In this document: positions 24,080 through 33,985 of the stretch, piece by piece
Layout: every line of letters begins with the position of its first letter
How positions within the stretch are numbered: the first letter of the stretch is position 1
Source of the DNA: Fomes fomentarius
Taxonomy: Eukaryota > Basidiomycota > Agaricomycetes > Polyporales > Polyporaceae
DNA length: 64,000 nt
Assembly (NCBI GenBank): GCA_022606135.1
Contig: JABYQN010000013.1
Location: 248,001 to 312,000 of the forward strand
Reading direction: 5' to 3'
Notes under the pieces: model-generated
Told to the model about the DNA's origin: nothing
The model's database searches: none
The model's input: the letters and a program-made list of their open reading frames with translations, nothing else
Program-made: the position numbers and the translations under genes

Positions 24080-24532
24080 GCATATATCTGACTTAAGAAC
24101 CGCACTCGCCAGTCGAAGTCAGCCAAATTCGCGAGCAGGCCATCATCGTCCATGCCCGGTTCGTTGGACGTCTTCCCTGTCGTATGACTGGACGGCATGT
24201 CGGTGAACGTCTGGGTGAGGCCTTTCAGCGCTTGGCGGTCTACATTGAGCGTGCGCTTGACCGCTCGCTATCGCCGTGAAACTACCATTTACTACATCGC
24301 TTTCATGATCTTTGCATTGGACCGAACTCACTTTCATTCGTTCCAGGATGTTCACGGCAGCCTCTCTTGCACTCTGTACGTAGAGCACTGCGCCAGATCT
24401 CCTGATGCTCCCTGTTACGGTTGAGGCCACAGTGACAATGTCCAAGCCGAGAGAGCTCATGACGGCAAATTCAACGGGTGAAGTGACGGCAGTGTAGGTG
24501 CGGGTGTGCGACAGACCCGCGTGGGGAGATGA
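24080..24532 (-). pseudogene. divergent MLKL/HeLo-like gene fragment
   Basis: On the minus strand two exon-like stretches are in register with the first two exons of the neighbouring MLKL/HeLo-like gene. The first reads ...SPVEFAVMSSLGLDIVTVAS ... SAREAAVNILERMK and is followed by a GTGAGT donor. The second, after an acceptor near 24285, reads AVKRTLNVDRQALKGLTQT ... DDDGLLANLADFDW. The ILERMK/ILERIE end and the AVKR start match the intact copies. Exons for the second half of the bundle are not found and the frame meets stops after DFDW. It is a truncated, diverged relative on the same strand as, and just downstream of, the intact gene. Confidence 0.5.
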
Positions 24533-24803
24533 GGCGAGAGGTAGAGGAAAGGGGAGCAGGAGGGTGAACTAGGGCGTCTATGACTACAAGTAATCGCAGC
24601 CTGCAGAAGACGTCAGAAGACTTGTGGGCATGAGAGCGATCAAGTAGACTCTATCCTTGCAGCAAGATTACCAAGTTGCACCAAGTTCTACAGTACGCCA
24701 GCGTCAAAAGAAAGCGAGCGCAATCAGGTCCCTGGCTTGAACCTCCTATCTCAGAGCTTTCAATACGGAACCCTATACAGTACTTCCGAATCCACAAGAC
24801 CCA

Positions 24804-25750
24804 CTACCTCAAAACGCTGGCGGTAACCATAAATCGCCACGCGCTTTCAGATCCGGACATCTGGAGTTTGCACGTCGTGACTAATGACGTACTAAAAAAA
24901 AAAGGCTGCGCGAGCGCTTGTAATCCAAATACGATATAAGTAACAATAATAGGGTTCCTTGAGTCCCGCCCTCTTGAGCTGTCTACGCGCTTGCCCTCCG
25001 AGTCGTCGGAGAGCCTGACTGCCCTTGCCTGATAGCAATGCGTGGCGATGAGCTCCTTGTACTGTGTGTAATATTGAGCGACGACGATCACGAGTAGTAA
25101 GGCTGGCGGCCGTACCTGGAAGGCCCTCAACGCATTCTTGAGTTTGTCCTTGTTCTCTGAGAGTGCTGCGTCGTTGTGCTGCTTGCGAAGAACGCGCTGC
25201 AGCCTCGATTGCTTCCTCAAATCATGCATCGCGGCGATGATGCCTTCGAGCGCCCTGAAACGACCCCGTAAGCACCTTCGGCGCAGCGTCCCACCCAGTC
25301 GACTCACGTTTCGAGTTCAGCCAAGTGCAAGCGCAGGGTGTCGTCTAGATCTTCCTCGGGCATTGTCTCAGTAGTGCTCCACATCATGTCGATGATCAAC
25401 TGAGCATCTTTCCCCAGCTCCTTGCAGTCCTTGTGATGGCGCTTGATGGCCTATAACGACCACCGTTCGTTTATCATTTTCGTCATTTCTGAGCACTGAA
25501 TGGGCAAATTCACCTCGATTCTCTCGAGGATTTTGGCCGTAGCTTCCATGACGCCCTGCAGGAAGAGAACCGAAGAACCCAACTGTCCGGCGAGTTGCAT
25601 GGCGAAGGCGACAGTCTCGAGCGCGACGGGGCTCTTGCGCACGATATCTTTGACGCGGCGGGTCGGACGAGTGAAGTGGGGGCGTAGCGTAGCCATGGTC
25701 CTAGCAGAGACGGCCTGAATGGGTTGCGAACGTATCTTGGAGAAAATCAT
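24804..25750 (-). CDS. MLKL/HeLo-like helical-bundle protein, copy 1 (intact)
   Basis: Four exons (25750-25514, 25450-25308, 25254-25116, 25061-24804) join without a stop to 258 residues. Core: VKDIVRKSPVALETVAFAMQ, LGSSVLFLQGVMEATAKILE, AIKRHHKDCKELGKDAQLII, LDDTLRLHLAELE, IIAAMHDLRKQSRLQRVLRK, HNDAALSENKDKLKNALRAF. This pattern of amphipathic helices resembles the N-terminal MLKL-like (HeLo-type) four-helix domain that heads many basidiomycete STAND and death-related proteins. Here it stands alone, with no NTPase or kinase. The last exon runs on about 50 codons past the end of copy 2 into low-quality sequence, so the true C-terminus is uncertain. Membrane-acting cell death is a family-level possibility, not shown. 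Confidence 0.65.
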
Positions 25751-26129
25751 AGTGTATGGGGGCGAGGGCAAGTGGTGATGCAGACAGGCAGAAGTACGGT
25801 GAGCAGTGGGATCTGGATGGAAGACGGGCAGCCCTGGCGCGCCTAAACCTAATACAGGTATCACATCCCTGCGGTGGAGAGGACATGAGAGATACATTAC
25901 TGTCAAAGGACTGCTTGAACGACGTGCGATACCACCCACCTGCCTTCATTCATCCGGATAGATGTCCGTACAGGATCTATGCTCGAGCTGTTCACTATAA
26001 AGTTCTCCCTGTAGACCATGTCTCGTGTACGACATCACCTTCAATGAACGTGCCTCGGGTGTTCCACCAAGACCGCTGAACCGCGTTCCTGCGTATGGAT
26101 TGACTATCCACATTTTATCCAGAGGCGCT

Positions 26130-26960
26130 GCGCCGAAAGAGACAAATCAGCCTAGTGTAGACACAGTAACATGGATGCGACATACACAACTCGACGGCCG
26201 TGCCTTCACCAAGCAGCAACACGATCGACGCATTCCTCCGCCGCTTCCTCGGTTTCCTCTCCACCTCCCTCCGTCTCATCCCCTGCCGCGTCCTCATCCT
26301 TCTCTGGCACCTTGTTCCTAGTCATGTTCGGGACGAAGACGAGCCGTCCGGGCGGGAAGAACGCAGATGGGTGTAGTGATGGCCCGGCCTGCGGCTGCGT
26401 GGAATTTGCAGGTGCCTCAAATTTGGCTCAGCCGTTTCAACCTCCGTCTCTGCGTCGTAGCCATGAGCAGCAGAAGAGGCTCTAGCTATCTCGTCTGAAC
26501 AGACGTTGGCGATGTGCGATGTGCTCCTCATTTAGCTCGTCCAATCCAGTGAAAGTCTCGCCGGGATCTGGAGGCGCATATGGCCCGGGCCGGAGCGTCG
26601 GGTCTTCGAGGTCTCCTAGGGTGACGAGTGCAAAGCTTTCGCATTTAGGTACGTCTCGCGGTCGGTCAAGATGATGTAGCGGAAGTGTGATGCTTTGGAC
26701 TCGGCGGGATGACCCAGCGCTGGAGAGAGCGGCGACAAAGTGATAGATGTCTGTAGCAGAGCGATACAGAAGGGGCACACTTTCCTAGCATATGGCAAGG
26801 ATGCTCGACAGAGCAGTATATATTGGACGAGAGGGCATAGTCTGACAACGAGAGGCCGGGCAGGGCGGCGAGGTGTTCATGCTTTGGTCCGGTGCTGGTG
26901 CTGGTGCAGATGAGGGGCAGCGACTGGCGCAACTAATGAAGGGGATACGATAAAAATTGG
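26130..26960 (-). pseudogene. La-related RNA-binding protein, copy 1 (decayed)
   Basis: Minus-strand fragments in changing frames align with the La-related gene at the right edge and with copy 3. A La-motif-like start (HEDLAALPGLSLSDYAL..) lies near 26860-26900, followed by ITLPLHHLDRPRDVPKCESF and ALVTLGDLED (an RRM core, RNP1-like CxxFALVTL) near 26600-26710. EEHIAHRQRLF follows near 26500-26530, and a Glu/Gly-rich, Arg-rich C-terminus near 26170-26300. Frameshifts and stops separate the pieces, so no full product is possible. It lies just upstream of MLKL/HeLo-like copy 1 on the same strand, the arrangement seen in the inverted-repeat arms. Confidence 0.55.
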
Positions 26961-27099
26961 GATCTGGATGGACAGAACATCGACGGCTGCGCGAGTAGGG
27001 CAAGGCAGTGCCACTGGCACGTTTTGCATGACGTATGACGGAAAACTCCGAGGCTCTCCTGCTTCGCCCGACGATTGCGCCCTGAACGTGCTCACGACC

Positions 27100-28450
27100 G
27101 TCAAGCACGCCGTTGAACATGTCCCTCCACGCAACAGTCATCGATATCTTAGGCCAATGCTCATTCGCCCAGCAATTGGTGAGGAGCCGCGAAGATGTTC
27201 TAATTCGCTCGTGCTCCTCCTCTGGCATCGTCTCTCCATCCTTCTCCTCACACCCATCCTACTCAGTTCACGTACGCTCTCGCCAGACTCCTACAACCCA
27301 GCACGACCAGGTCGCCCTCCTCCCATTCTCTCTCCACTTCTATTTGCCTACACGGTCTCGGATACTCGCGCATGCGACCCTCGCAACGCATGAGTATGCA
27401 CACGACAAGGAGTACTGGAGACACCAACAGAGGCAATTGACCAAGCGATGCTGTGGTAGGCGATGTATTGCATCATGCCGCTTTCGTAGAGTCGTAAGTC
27501 TCTCTCTCCTCAAACATGCATCGCGCACTATGACGAGCGCGACATGCACCTGGAAGGCGACGTCCCTGTCCTCCCCCTCCCATTGTCGTGTTTCAGGGCT
27601 ATATTCACATCCCGAGCTCCTCAACACTAGTGCAGTCCTCCGCATTGCCTACAAAGCGCTGACATCTACATCTGGCCGACCAGCGTCCTATCTACCAGCC
27701 CGATCGCCGCTCGAGTCGATGCAATGTCATACTCAATGAATTGCATCTTCAGGTCCTTCAATACGGTGCATGCGCAACTCATCTAGTCTAGAAGCAGACG
27801 TCCCGCTCATGGGCAAGTATTCATACGGCCGGACTGGCATCCGAGCCCGTCCGTCCTCCGCACGCACCGGCGCACATATAGAGCACTACCCAAGATTGGA
27901 TAGCGTCGAACGATGCGGACCGGACAGCGTTCTGCTCCCCGCGGACGGAGTCTTTGGGTCTGACTCTCGGTATGTCTGGTACTGGGTCAATCCCAGTCCG
28001 ATCGGAAGCTGATAAACTATCACAGATGACATTGAACATTGAACATCATTCGCGGCCGCTCTCGTGCAGATCTACGCCAGCCGAACCATCGACCGTGAAC
28101 GTGATTTCATTCACATCCAGACTCAACCCGCCCTTACGATTCCCTGCTGCGATGGCCGGCCGGTTAGTTGTCTCAGAAGGTAGAGACTGTATACGCGCCC
28201 GAGCTCATGAAACGAGCTTTGAGGACTCGTGCTGGCCGCTGCCGACTCTCAGAGGCCTCGACTCATCTTCCTTCATGCGTCCACAGGGCCAGGTCGCGGC
28301 CGGGGAAATCGTCGTTCCTGCCGGACGTCCAACATTAACTGACACGAGTGGCACTCACGGATCACATAGACTGCATGTCGCAGTCGGTGCAATTCGCGTG
28401 AGATGCCACGGTCCTCGTGGAGTCCTCTCTTCAAACGTTAATGTGGGCCG
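27100..28450. other. decayed segment X, copy 1 (unidentified)
   Basis: Matches 42.4-43.6 kb and, inverted, 52.7-53.5 kb at nucleotide level. Short open stretches on the + strand (for example SPLLFAYTVSDTRACD, compared with PSLLVAYTASDSRQCH in the left arm) suggest an old gene divergent from the La-related gene. No frame persists across copies and no domain was recognised. Confidence 0.4.
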
Positions 28451-29312
28451 CATCTCGAGCTGACGGCAGATGCGAACACGGAGCATTTGGACGGCTCAGT
28501 GCACTATGTGTGACGGCGCTCGCCCGCGTCGAGGGCGCTGCCTCATCTTGGGGACGCCGCAGGTACGTGCAAGGTCACGCAAATATCATATCGCAACTCG
28601 TCCGGCTATCGCACTAGATAGCACTCAATGTCAGCAGGCGCGAAGTCGCAAGGTCGGAGACCGGGAGCGAGCGAGAATGAGCTCAGAGGTACTCGCTATC
28701 CGCTCGGACGCAATTGAGTGAGTGGGAGTGAGTGACGCGAAGATACCGCGGAAAGCGCTGCGTCAATTTATCAATGATGTCAACGAGAAGCACGTAACTG
28801 TAGCAACACCCGCTGTTACTGCAAATCATCCTTCCTCCTCACCTGAGTCTCACGTTCTACTGAGTGTTGATTGCACCGCCGTTTGTAGAACACCTTGAAG
28901 CGCTCAGTACTCTACTGTATCTGAGTCACTGTTGGCAGTGGTAGCTAGTAGCCCATACCCGAATACTCACGAGATCGGTGGCATGAACACTGCCTTTTTC
29001 AGCCCTAATCATGTAAGTAGATGTGCATGCTCGTCAATATCAAGCAACCAATGACATCCGTAGATGATCATGACCCAAAGGTCACGAGCTATGGTCTTCT
29101 ATACGTTCATCTGTCTATCAAAATGTGTTCTCCGTCGTCTCTACGCACGGCGATTTGGTGAAGGCGATGCATGATGCTGATGATACAACTGGGATGCAAC
29201 GGAAGTGCGGTGTTTATCGCATTCCAACCGTGGCGTCTCACAGCCGTGGACACTTTGACCACGACCAAGACCGCTTTCTTTCTTCTCCAAGTATTCCTCT
29301 CGACCTGCGTCC
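28451..29312. other. spacer and promoter region of array gene 11
   Basis: No gene. From about 28780 it resembles the upstream region of gene 10. Confidence 0.45.
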
Positions 29313-30766
29313 ATGGATATTGACGATAATGACCCTCAAGTGCATTATACGCCTGCAGATTGGGAGGCCGAACCGCAGCAACGCAGCAACGAAATGGGGC
29401 CCACTGTACACGTCGCCCATAATGACCATGCCAGCTTGTCACTTCAGTTCACTGGTAGGTCCGTTCATCTAAGCGGAGTGCTAGTCAGCTTACTTCAGAG
29501 CTGTGCAGGTACCGGAGTGAACGTTATAGGCTTTGTCAACAACCTCATCAACTTTCACGATCTTCTGACATGTACCGTGGACGAGGGAAAACCGGTGGTG
29601 CCTCAGATCACTCAGAATGACGGTGATCAACCAGTGACATTCTGTGCGATCACGTCGCTACAAAACAAACAGCATACTCTCAGGGTGACCATTGAGTCCA
29701 ATGGAGTCAGCAACGTTTTGATCGACTACTTCCACATAGTCAGCGATAGCCCTCCTCCGACTACGACCTCAACATCCGCTCCACAAACGTCGACCCCCCT
29801 TGTTCCGTCTGCGACATCGCCTTCACCTTCAGCAGTTACGAGTCAGCCTGATGGTGGCTCCGAGTCAGGCCTCTCATCTACCACAGGATCACCCTCTCAA
29901 ACATCGAGTAGTTCTGGTCCACTAGCCTCGTCCCCGCCGACACCCGTTGGTAACACACCGCAAACCACGGAGACATCTTCACCCACACCAGCGAAATCTC
30001 TATCTCAACAAACTTATGCCTCGATTCCTAACTCTACGTCACCAAGTGGCCAATTGCCATATTCACTTTCGGCACCAAGGTCCGCGTCCTCATCTTCGAA
30101 CGTACTGGCAAGCCCTCTGGCTTCGAATGCTCCGTCAGCCTCTACCCATCGCACCAACACGGGCGCGATCATTGGAGGGCTGTTCGGGGGTATCTTTACA
30201 CTTTTGATCCTCTTGGCGGCCCTCGCCTGCTTCCGCAAACGACTACGCGTCATGAATCGTCAAAGTAAGTGTTTTCGAGCAGTCACAGTAATACATCTCC
30301 TAACGACCAGTCTCCCAACCTCCCGCCACGCAGAGCAAGAAGTCGCTGCGCAGAGATGGCAGCCGAGCCCAGACTCAGCACGAGATGAGATGTCCACGAT
30401 CGACGATCCAGAGTCCCCCCGCTCAAGACCTGGTCCCCAGAGGCCTTCTACACCCCTTCCTCCTCCTCCTCCTCCTACCCAAACACGCCCGTCCCTGTCA
30501 CCCTCGACGAAGCGTTCGCCCGCCCCTTCAGCCTCTCCAGCAGCACGTACACCATCCTTCCAGACGGCCTGCCCGCGTCCCGTCAATCCTCACTGGCAGC
30601 CAAACCGCTCATGTCCGCCACGAGCTTCCTGAGCGAAACGTCGCGCTCGCCGTCCGTGGCATCTGACTCTGACAAGCGCGAGGCACAGTCGCGCGAGTCG
30701 AGCGTGGAGGATTTGTCTGGCATGCGCTCGCCGACACCGTTTCGCCAGTCCTGGTATGCGGTATAG
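29313..30766 (+). pseudogene. array gene 11: membrane protein of the WYAV tail class with one tail frameshift
   Basis: Exons 29313-29454, 29509-30264 and 30334-30766. It is a close paralogue of gene 10: MDIDDNDPQVHYTPADW, TGVNVIGFVNNL, LLTCTVDEG, VTFCAITSL, QHTLRVTIESN. A Ser/Thr stalk leads to the helix at about residues 268-292 (IIGGLFGGIFTLLILLAALA) and FRKRLRVM. Intron 1 is 54 bases and in frame. In the tail the frame slips at the C6 run around 30417-30422: as it stands translation ends at 30632 in a Pro-rich tail. One base fewer per codon step (the gene 10 frame) is open to EDLSGMRSP...RQSWYAV, with its stop at 30764-30766. Pseudogene, alternative tail or homopolymer error. Confidence 0.75.
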
Positions 30767-31664
30767 CCGCTAGCCGCGTGTGGTCCGTAGAGCAGGGGAT
30801 CTGGCACGACTCGGACGCGCGGGACATAGCTTCCATTGGCCTCTTGTTTCAAAATCTAGAAAGTAGACTATTCGCGCTAAGTAGTCAGGATGATCATATC
30901 TCTCACTTAGGATACCCATGTTTCGGTCGCATCTCTCTGTCTGCTTGCCTTGACACTGTGGTCGTTCAGACTCGGCACCGCCCTGTAGTACCTTTCGTTC
31001 GTTGTTCTCGTAGCCATATCATCATGAAGCAGATCGGATGTACGAGTGTCGTACTCGTCACGATGTGCTATCATACATTCCTTCAATTTCCCGAACACTA
31101 CTGAACCGAGTTGGCGCATTCACAAGCCTTTCGAGGGCATTGTCATTGGTTCAAGGGGGGGGTCATTTGTCGCTGCAACCCATGGGTGTCGGGCTATACC
31201 AGCCCCCATATTTCTCCCTCATAGCGTTCGATACAGGACAGCATGTGGGTCAAACAGTCACCCCGAACCCGGAACGTGTCCCAGAGGACTAGTCTCCGCT
31301 GCAAAGGCTTTCATGATGAGCTGAACGCAGCGAAGCTCGCGCGTATGTAGCACTGTCAGGAGAAGGATACCAAAAAAGGAGATGGGCACACTGATGACAA
31401 TTGATCATGGAAGACAAGGTTGCCGCTACGCCTCTCTGAGCATCTGTAAAGCAAGCCAGCCATGGACTCTGGTGTAGATGGCGAGAGCAGAGTGTGTTAC
31501 AGTGGGATGCCGTCATTATTTGGGTAGTTTTATAAAGTCCCGGATGCAGAGTCTAGAGGAGGGAGCGGGAGACATGGTGGCTGTGGCGGACATAGTCACT
31601 AATCCACCACCTGCAGTGCCGCCTGCCAGTGGCTGTGCCCCTGAGGCATCATGCATCGATGCCT
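30767..31664. other. 3' flank of array gene 11 up to the transposon end
   Basis: Begins with the repeated 3' flank also seen after gene 10 and at 57.2 kb, then unique non-coding DNA. No gene supported. Confidence 0.5.
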
Positions 31665-31676
31665 ACTACACCACCG
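31665..31676 (+). repeat. left terminal inverted repeat of the candidate transposon
   Basis: ACTACACCACCG, a perfect inverted match to 40484-40495. The similarity fades inward (GTGTGACAATGATATC against GGGCGAAGTGGGGTATC). Confidence 0.5.
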
Positions 31677-32074
31677 TGTGACAATGATATCCCTCAGATA
31701 TTGGATTTGGCTGTTCCACGCATATCCTGGAGGATATTAGCTTAGTATGTACACCTATATCTGATTGCCCGGTAGATCAGACATGATCAAAGTAGTACGG
31801 GGTCGCTCATATCTTAATCTCCATCCCCGTCATAGCGAATGTATGTGCAGTTCATATGAAGATGATATGATTCCCTAGTGCTCAGGTCACAGGCCAATCC
31901 GGGTCGGCTACCGGATTTGGGAATGCGCCCAAACAAGACACGCCTGTGCCACTTTCACCACAATCGTATATGCTCTCCTTGCTCGCATAGTCGTTTGACC
32001 ATCGCAAGCTCATAGTATCGCATTCAATACATAGATATTCATCAGGTCCACAGCTATGAAGTATCAAATCCCAA

Positions 32075-33738
32075 CTACTGCTCGGGGATAGCACCGTCCC
32101 CTTCACCGGCCTCGTCATCATCAGCATCCCCTCCCGGTGCTGGAGCAGTATCATTGACCACAAAGTTTGTGGCAACGGTCTCGAGGTTACACTGTAACTC
32201 GGTGAGTGCATGATTCATGTAAGGGATATGTGCAAGAGCACCGGAATGGATGGGATACGCCTTGAGATTGGCATCAAGAACCTGCACAAAGAACCTGATA
32301 TGACAGTGAGGTGGGTGGGGGATACTGAACGTCAAGAGAGGGACTCACATATTGGTGAAGAGACAGCAGCTGACTGCACTGTCGGGATATGTAGTCATCA
32401 CTTCCTGGCGGACCTCGCATAAGCATTGGTCCATGAACTTCCAAAGGTCGCTTTTTTTGTCAGTTCGACGCGCCTCCTTGAAACGTTCATAGCAGCGGCG
32501 CTGTTACAGTTCAATGAGTATCAGTGTGGCTCTGGATATGATGAGATGACTGACCAAGAAAGCGAACCGACCCCAGTGTTCCTTCTTGGGGCGTAAGTCA
32601 TACATCATCAAAGACGAGGTAAGCTCGTAGATGTCGAGCTTGTTCTTGACGGCCAACTCAAGCTGGCAGCGAAGGGGTTTGTGATCAGTCAGGAAAACTA
32701 TTGGCAGAGTGTGTACTGACCTTAGACTTCATTGTAGAGCAAATGTTTGCCAGCTCGATGGCGATCATGCTCTTTACGAGAGCCCAGTCGGCGGGATCGT
32801 TACGGCAGGAAGCCGGTAGTCCGATGAGGGCCTCAAGGTTCTGCTCAATGTGAGCCTAGATGTACTGTGTGTGAAGGTCAGGTTACAGCCTGAGTATATA
32901 GGCTTCGGAGTAGACTGACCGTGATCTGAGTAGTGACGCCTTCAAGATATGCCGGAATGGTGGGCTCCAGGATGGCAGTGGCAATTGTGTGACGTGCACG
33001 CATCTGGATTGGAGAAGTAGGTGCACAGCGTGACATGGATAGCGACTAAGATATAATGGCTTACGTTCGTGTCAGGGTGACGGACGAATATCCACAGCAG
33101 GCAGTGAAGAATATCGTTCTCGATATGGTGCAAATGCATCTTCAAATCGATGAGCATGTCGGCCGGGGAAAGCTTGGTGTGTGAGGGATTAAGTCAGTTC
33201 TGTGATGTTGTATCGACCGTGGATGGATGACTCACATTAATGAACTCCATGATGTCAGCGACCTGAGTGGCATTTAAACCTGCCTTTTGCGCCTTCTGTC
33301 TCGTCAAGGTGGCAATCTGATTGTAAGTACGGCGTGTTGCCATACGCTGCTGGAAGATGTCTTGCTCATAGCCTTCATCATCCGCAGGTCGTCGTTGTCC
33401 TATATTGACAAGGTCAGGCATGGACTCGTTGATGGACTCACGTGTTCAATCGCCCATACCAGTGATGAAGTGTGCGCCATTCAATGGGTCCGTTCCGAAC
33501 GGTTGACCAACATTCGGACCGTCAGGTTCACCAGTAGAACCCTGAGTGACTGTGTCGGTAGGTCCCAAGAGAAAGCTTTGCAGACTGGAGTTGGTGGCAC
33601 CTGCGCCATCGTCACGGTAAGGGCTATAGCCAGCACAAGTTGAGAAAAACCCTCACTTGGAAGTTCATTCTGCACTGCATTCGTGACTCTGAAAGCAGAG
33701 AGCAGGGCGCCCACGTTGATGTTGGGAGTCGCAGTCAT
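32075..33738 (-). CDS. transposon gene C: unidentified multi-exon protein
   Basis: Starts with MTATPNINVGALLSAFRVTN at 33738. Successive minus-strand exons read ATNSSLQSFLLGP ... PLNGAHFIT, GQRRPADDEGYEQDIFQQRM ... LNATQVADIMEFIN, LSPADMLIDLKMHLHHIEND, ARHTIATAILEPTIPAYLEG, LIGLPASCRNDPADWALVKS, LELAVKNKLDIYELTSSLMM, YERFKEARRTDKKSDLWKFM, and a last exon with ALTELQCNLETVATNFVVND and an acidic end (EAGEGDGAIPEQ). Short introns separate them. The predicted product is soluble and mostly helical, about 400 residues. I do not recognise the family; its place beside gene B, on the same strand and within the terminal repeats, makes it a transposon accessory gene by context. The intermediate exon edges were not resolved base by base. 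Confidence 0.55.
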
Positions 33739-33985
33739 TGGAAAAAGACGAGTTGACAGCGGAATGGGGGGCAGAGTGCATGCAGGCGTGTCGGACTCGT
33801 GGCATGTCTCCGCATTTTATGGGCTGACGACGAGTGACTCAGCACACAGTCGTTCCTGGAAGTCAAGATAGAACCGTCGATCATATCACAACGCCACATA
33901 TTTCCTGTGACTCTTGCTCGCTCATACATAGCACACATTATTAGTGAGGACCATGTTCTATGATATGCAGTGTCTAATACATTAT

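Noticed and set aside
24890..24905. A10 runs at about 24893 and 40526 (T-run at 56433) as poly(A) tails of retroposed copies
   Set aside because: The copies keep all introns in place, so they are not processed retrocopies; the run lies at the end of the coding region and was duplicated with it.
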